From contig CAJGCY010000140.1 of the NCBI GenBank assembly GCA_904501955.1, positions 1 to 6,753 on the forward strand: a stretch of 6,753 nucleotides of DNA, in the 5' to 3' direction. The stretch is from an uncultured Akkermansia sp. (GTDB taxonomy: Bacteria; Verrucomicrobiota; Verrucomicrobiia; Verrucomicrobiales; Akkermansiaceae). Below the pieces are notes generated by a model. It had not been told where the DNA came from. It searched no databases and saw only the letters and a list, made by a program, of their open reading frames with translations. Both the position numbers and the translations under genes were made by a program. Each line of letters begins with the position of its first letter. The first letter of the stretch is position 1. Positions 5,003-6,753 of this stretch are shown here, one piece after another.

Positions 5003-6753
5003 TTACCATTTTTTGCCCATCTTCTTCAGCGCCTTTTGGGCGTCTTCATCTCCCTGTCGTGCCGCCTTGCAGTACCACTTCACCGCTTCCGCGCCATCCT
5101 TTGCTACGCCGATGCCTTTCTGATAACAGTAACCCAAGTTAAACTGCGCCGCGTCATGTCCTTGCTCAGCAGCCTTGTGGTACCACTTCACTGCTTCTAC
5201 GTCATCCTTTGCCACGCCGATGCTGTGCGTATAACACCCACCCAAGTTATTCTGCGCCGCGGCATCTCCTTGCTCAGCGGCCTTGCGGTACCACTTCACC
5301 GCTTCCGCGCCATCCTTTGCCACGCCTATGCCGTAATGATAGCAGCACCCCATCCAGAACTGCCCGTTGGCATCTCCTTGCTCAGCGGCCTTGCGGTACC
5401 ACTTTACGGCCTCCGCTTCATCCTTTGCCACACCGATGCCTTCACCATAACAGGTCCCCAAGTTGCACTGCGCCGTGGCATGTCCTTGCTCAGCAGCCTT
5501 GCGGTACCACTTCACCGCTTCTACGTCATCCTTTGCCACGCCGATGCCGTTCCGATAACAGTAACCCAAGTTGCTCTGCGCCGCATTATTTCCTTGCTCA
5601 GCGGCCTTGCGGAACCACTTTACGGCTTCATATCCATTCTTTGCCACACCGATTCCGTCCAGATAACAGTAACCCAATTCATTCTGCCCGTCTGCATTGC
5701 CTTGCTCAGCAGCCTTGCGGTACCACTTCACCGCTTCTGATTCATCCTTTGCCACACCGATGCCTTCCTGGTAACGTCTACCCAACGCGGTTTGTGCGTG
5801 AGGCTGCCCGCCGTTTGCTGCTTTTCGGAGGTAATCCATGGCCTTGTTTTCATCTTGGGGCACCTCTAATCCTTGAGCTGTCAACACGCTGAATACGAAC
5901 TCGGCCTCATGATTTCCCTTATCGGCAAGTTCACGCAGAGTTTGCACCACCTGATCATTGGGAGGGGTGGGGATTTTATCATCATCGGGCAAAATGGCCT
6001 TGGTATGAACGGCTAGCACGCTTTGCATGTATTGCGAGCAAGCTTCCTCTCGCGCCTTGCGCTCTGCCTCTTCGCGAGCAAGGCGTTCCGCTTCCTCGCG
6101 CGCCTTACGTTCCGCTTCCTCGCGGGCAAGGCGTTCCGCTTCCTCGCGGGCTATGCGTTCTGCTTCCTCGCGAGCCTTACGCTCTGCTTCTTCGCGAGCA
6201 AGGCGTTCCGCTTGTTCCTGCGCTATGCGCTGTGCTTCGGCTCGGGCGTATGCCGCTTGCAAGCGCTCTTGCTCCTCGGAATCCAGATAGGCATACACAC
6301 CATAGCCACCGCCCAAAAGCAGAGCACCCAGCAGGCAGAGGATGAGCGTAAGGGGCTTTTTACTGCCGCCACCGCTCTCTGCGGGGGCTTCCGGTGCTTG
6401 CTCGGTGGGCAGCGGGGTGGAAGGGCGGGTGACGCGCGGGGTGGCCGGGGTAGCCAGTGCAGCCGTCCATTCCTGCGCGCTTTGCCAGCGGTCTTTGGCG
6501 CGGATGGCCAGCGCTTTGTCAATGCTGCTCAGCAGGGCAGGCGAGAAGCGCGCGCGTAGCTCCGCACGGGAGGACAGCGGGCGGTAGGGGTCTTCATCTT
6601 CCGCCAAGCGGGCATTCGCCTCCGGTGGCAGTTGCCCGGTGATGAGTCGGTAGCAGGTAGCGCCCAGCGCGTAAATATCCGTCCATGCGCCGCGTTTGCC
6701 GTGGGTGGTAATCTGCTCGATGGGGGTGTAGCCGGGCGTGCCCACCATGGTGG
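5003..6753 (-). CDS. Transmembrane Ser/Thr protein kinase with Sel1 repeats (5' end outside window)
   Basis: Only the C-terminal part is visible; the gene enters from the right edge, so the Met at 6748 is internal (residue 1 below). Residues 1-100 are the end of a Hanks-type kinase domain: the P+1 loop GTPGYTPIEQ (3-12), whose Glu11 should pair with Arg87 (KDRW), and the structural Asp24 in TDIYALG. The ATP-binding lobe, HRD and DFG motifs are not in view, so activity cannot be judged. A Pro/Thr/Ser-rich linker (101-128) leads to a transmembrane helix (about 133-154) preceded by KK, which puts the kinase inside and the rest outside. Residues 155-240 form a long charged helix with octapeptide repeats, and 279-581 are Sel1 repeats likely to bind proteins. 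The arrangement suggests an external binding module coupled to an internal kinase. The gene ends 87 bp before the ABC gene; no clear terminator is visible. Confidence 0.9.
   Translation of the reverse strand, partial: TMVGTPGYTPIEQITTHGKRGAWTDIYALGATCYRLITGQLPPEANARLAEDEDPYRPLSSRAELRARFSPALLSSIDKALAIRAKDRWQSAQEWTAALATPATPRVTRPSTPLPTEQAPEAPAESGGGSKKPLTLILCLLGALLLGGGYGVYAYLDSEEQERLQAAYARAEAQRIAQEQAERLAREEAERKAREEAERIAREEAERLAREEAERKAREEAERLAREEAERKAREEACSQYMQSVLAVHTKAILPDDDKIPTPPNDQVVQTLRELADKGNHEAEFVFSVLTAQGLEVPQDENKAMDYLRKAANGGQPHAQTALGRRYQEGIGVAKDESEAVKWYRKAAEQGNADGQNELGYCYLDGIGVAKNGYEAVKWFRKAAEQGNNAAQSNLGYCYRNGIGVAKDDVEAVKWYRKAAEQGHATAQCNLGTCYGEGIGVAKDEAEAVKWYRKAAEQGDANGQFWMGCCYHYGIGVAKDGAEAVKWYRKAAEQGDAAAQNNLGGCYTHSIGVAKDDVEAVKWYHKAAEQGHDAAQFNLGYCYQKGIGVAKDGAEAVKWYCKAARQGDEDAQKALKKMGKKW
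5051..5806 (-). repeat. Seven tandem 108-bp Sel1 repeats
   Basis: Exactly seven 36-codon units encode the pattern AQxxLGxCYxxGIGVAKDxxEAVKWYRKAAEQG, each two antiparallel helices of a Sel1/TPR-like solenoid. A degenerate unit precedes them (residues 279-314) and a half unit follows (567-581). The units are strongly alike even in DNA, for example the ACTTCACCGCTTC and CCTTTGCCAC segments, which suggests recent duplication or homogenisation. Six of seven units have Cys at the same helix position (361, 397, 433, 469, 505, 541). Confidence 0.92.
6041..6223 (-). repeat. 24-bp tandem repeat encoding octapeptide AREEAER(L/K/I)
   Basis: About 7.6 copies of a 24-bp unit lie within the kinase gene, encoding AQEQAERL then six AREEAERx units and a final AREEA. 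The eight-residue period does not fit a heptad coiled coil. Oppositely charged residues fall four apart (R2-E6, E3-R7, E4-K8), which fits a stable single alpha helix. A 61-residue helix would be about 9 nm long, using 0.15 nm per residue. Confidence 0.88.

Noticed and set aside
4283..5740. Plus-strand open frame of 485 codons opposite the ABC gene and the Sel1 repeats
   Set aside because: Its internal repetition is only the complement of the 108-bp Sel1 repeats, and it crosses two convincing genes.

Overview
The window is GC-rich bacterial chromosome. Every gene I can support lies on the minus strand. The best taxonomic guess is Verrucomicrobiota, perhaps Akkermansia-like. This rests on the gene styles: a membrane Ser/Thr kinase with Sel1 repeats, a secreted thioredoxin with a DFTGSDWCxxC-type active site, and a uracil-DNA glycosylase with a long Ala/Pro-rich N-terminal extension. 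That guess is an inference; no rRNA or other marker is present.

Layout from right to left, the direction of transcription. (1) 5003-6753: the C-terminal part of a transmembrane Ser/Thr protein kinase whose N-lobe lies outside the window. It has a charged octapeptide-repeat helix and seven near-identical 36-residue Sel1 repeats. (2) 4133-4915: a dipeptide/oligopeptide/nickel-type ABC transporter ATPase with its own promoter, probably read as a leaderless mRNA. (3) About 3548-4078: a gene-free stretch made mostly of a large, dyad-symmetric composite inverted repeat. (4) 434-3457: a tightly spaced four-gene cluster, hisF, secreted thioredoxin, small ribbon-helix-helix-like protein, uracil-DNA glycosylase (gaps 18, 21 and 18 bp), behind one good promoter. 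(5) 1-433: a second, diverged copy of the intergenic repeat, cut by the left edge.

The genes do not form one obvious pathway. HisF makes imidazole glycerol phosphate and AICAR, the thioredoxin-like protein acts outside the cytoplasm, and the glycosylase acts in uracil repair. Their linkage probably reflects shared transcription rather than shared function.

The most unusual content is the intergenic repeat family. Several arm segments of the 3548-4041 copy are mirrored about one point (3796.5), including a perfect 29-bp inverted match. A nested hairpin in each arm carries two compensatory base-pair changes. Linkers of identical length (18 nt) differ in sequence. A related element sits just 3' of the glycosylase gene, as the first sits just 3' of the ABC gene. 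Many open frames run through these repeats, but they look like by-products of the repeat sequence, not genes.
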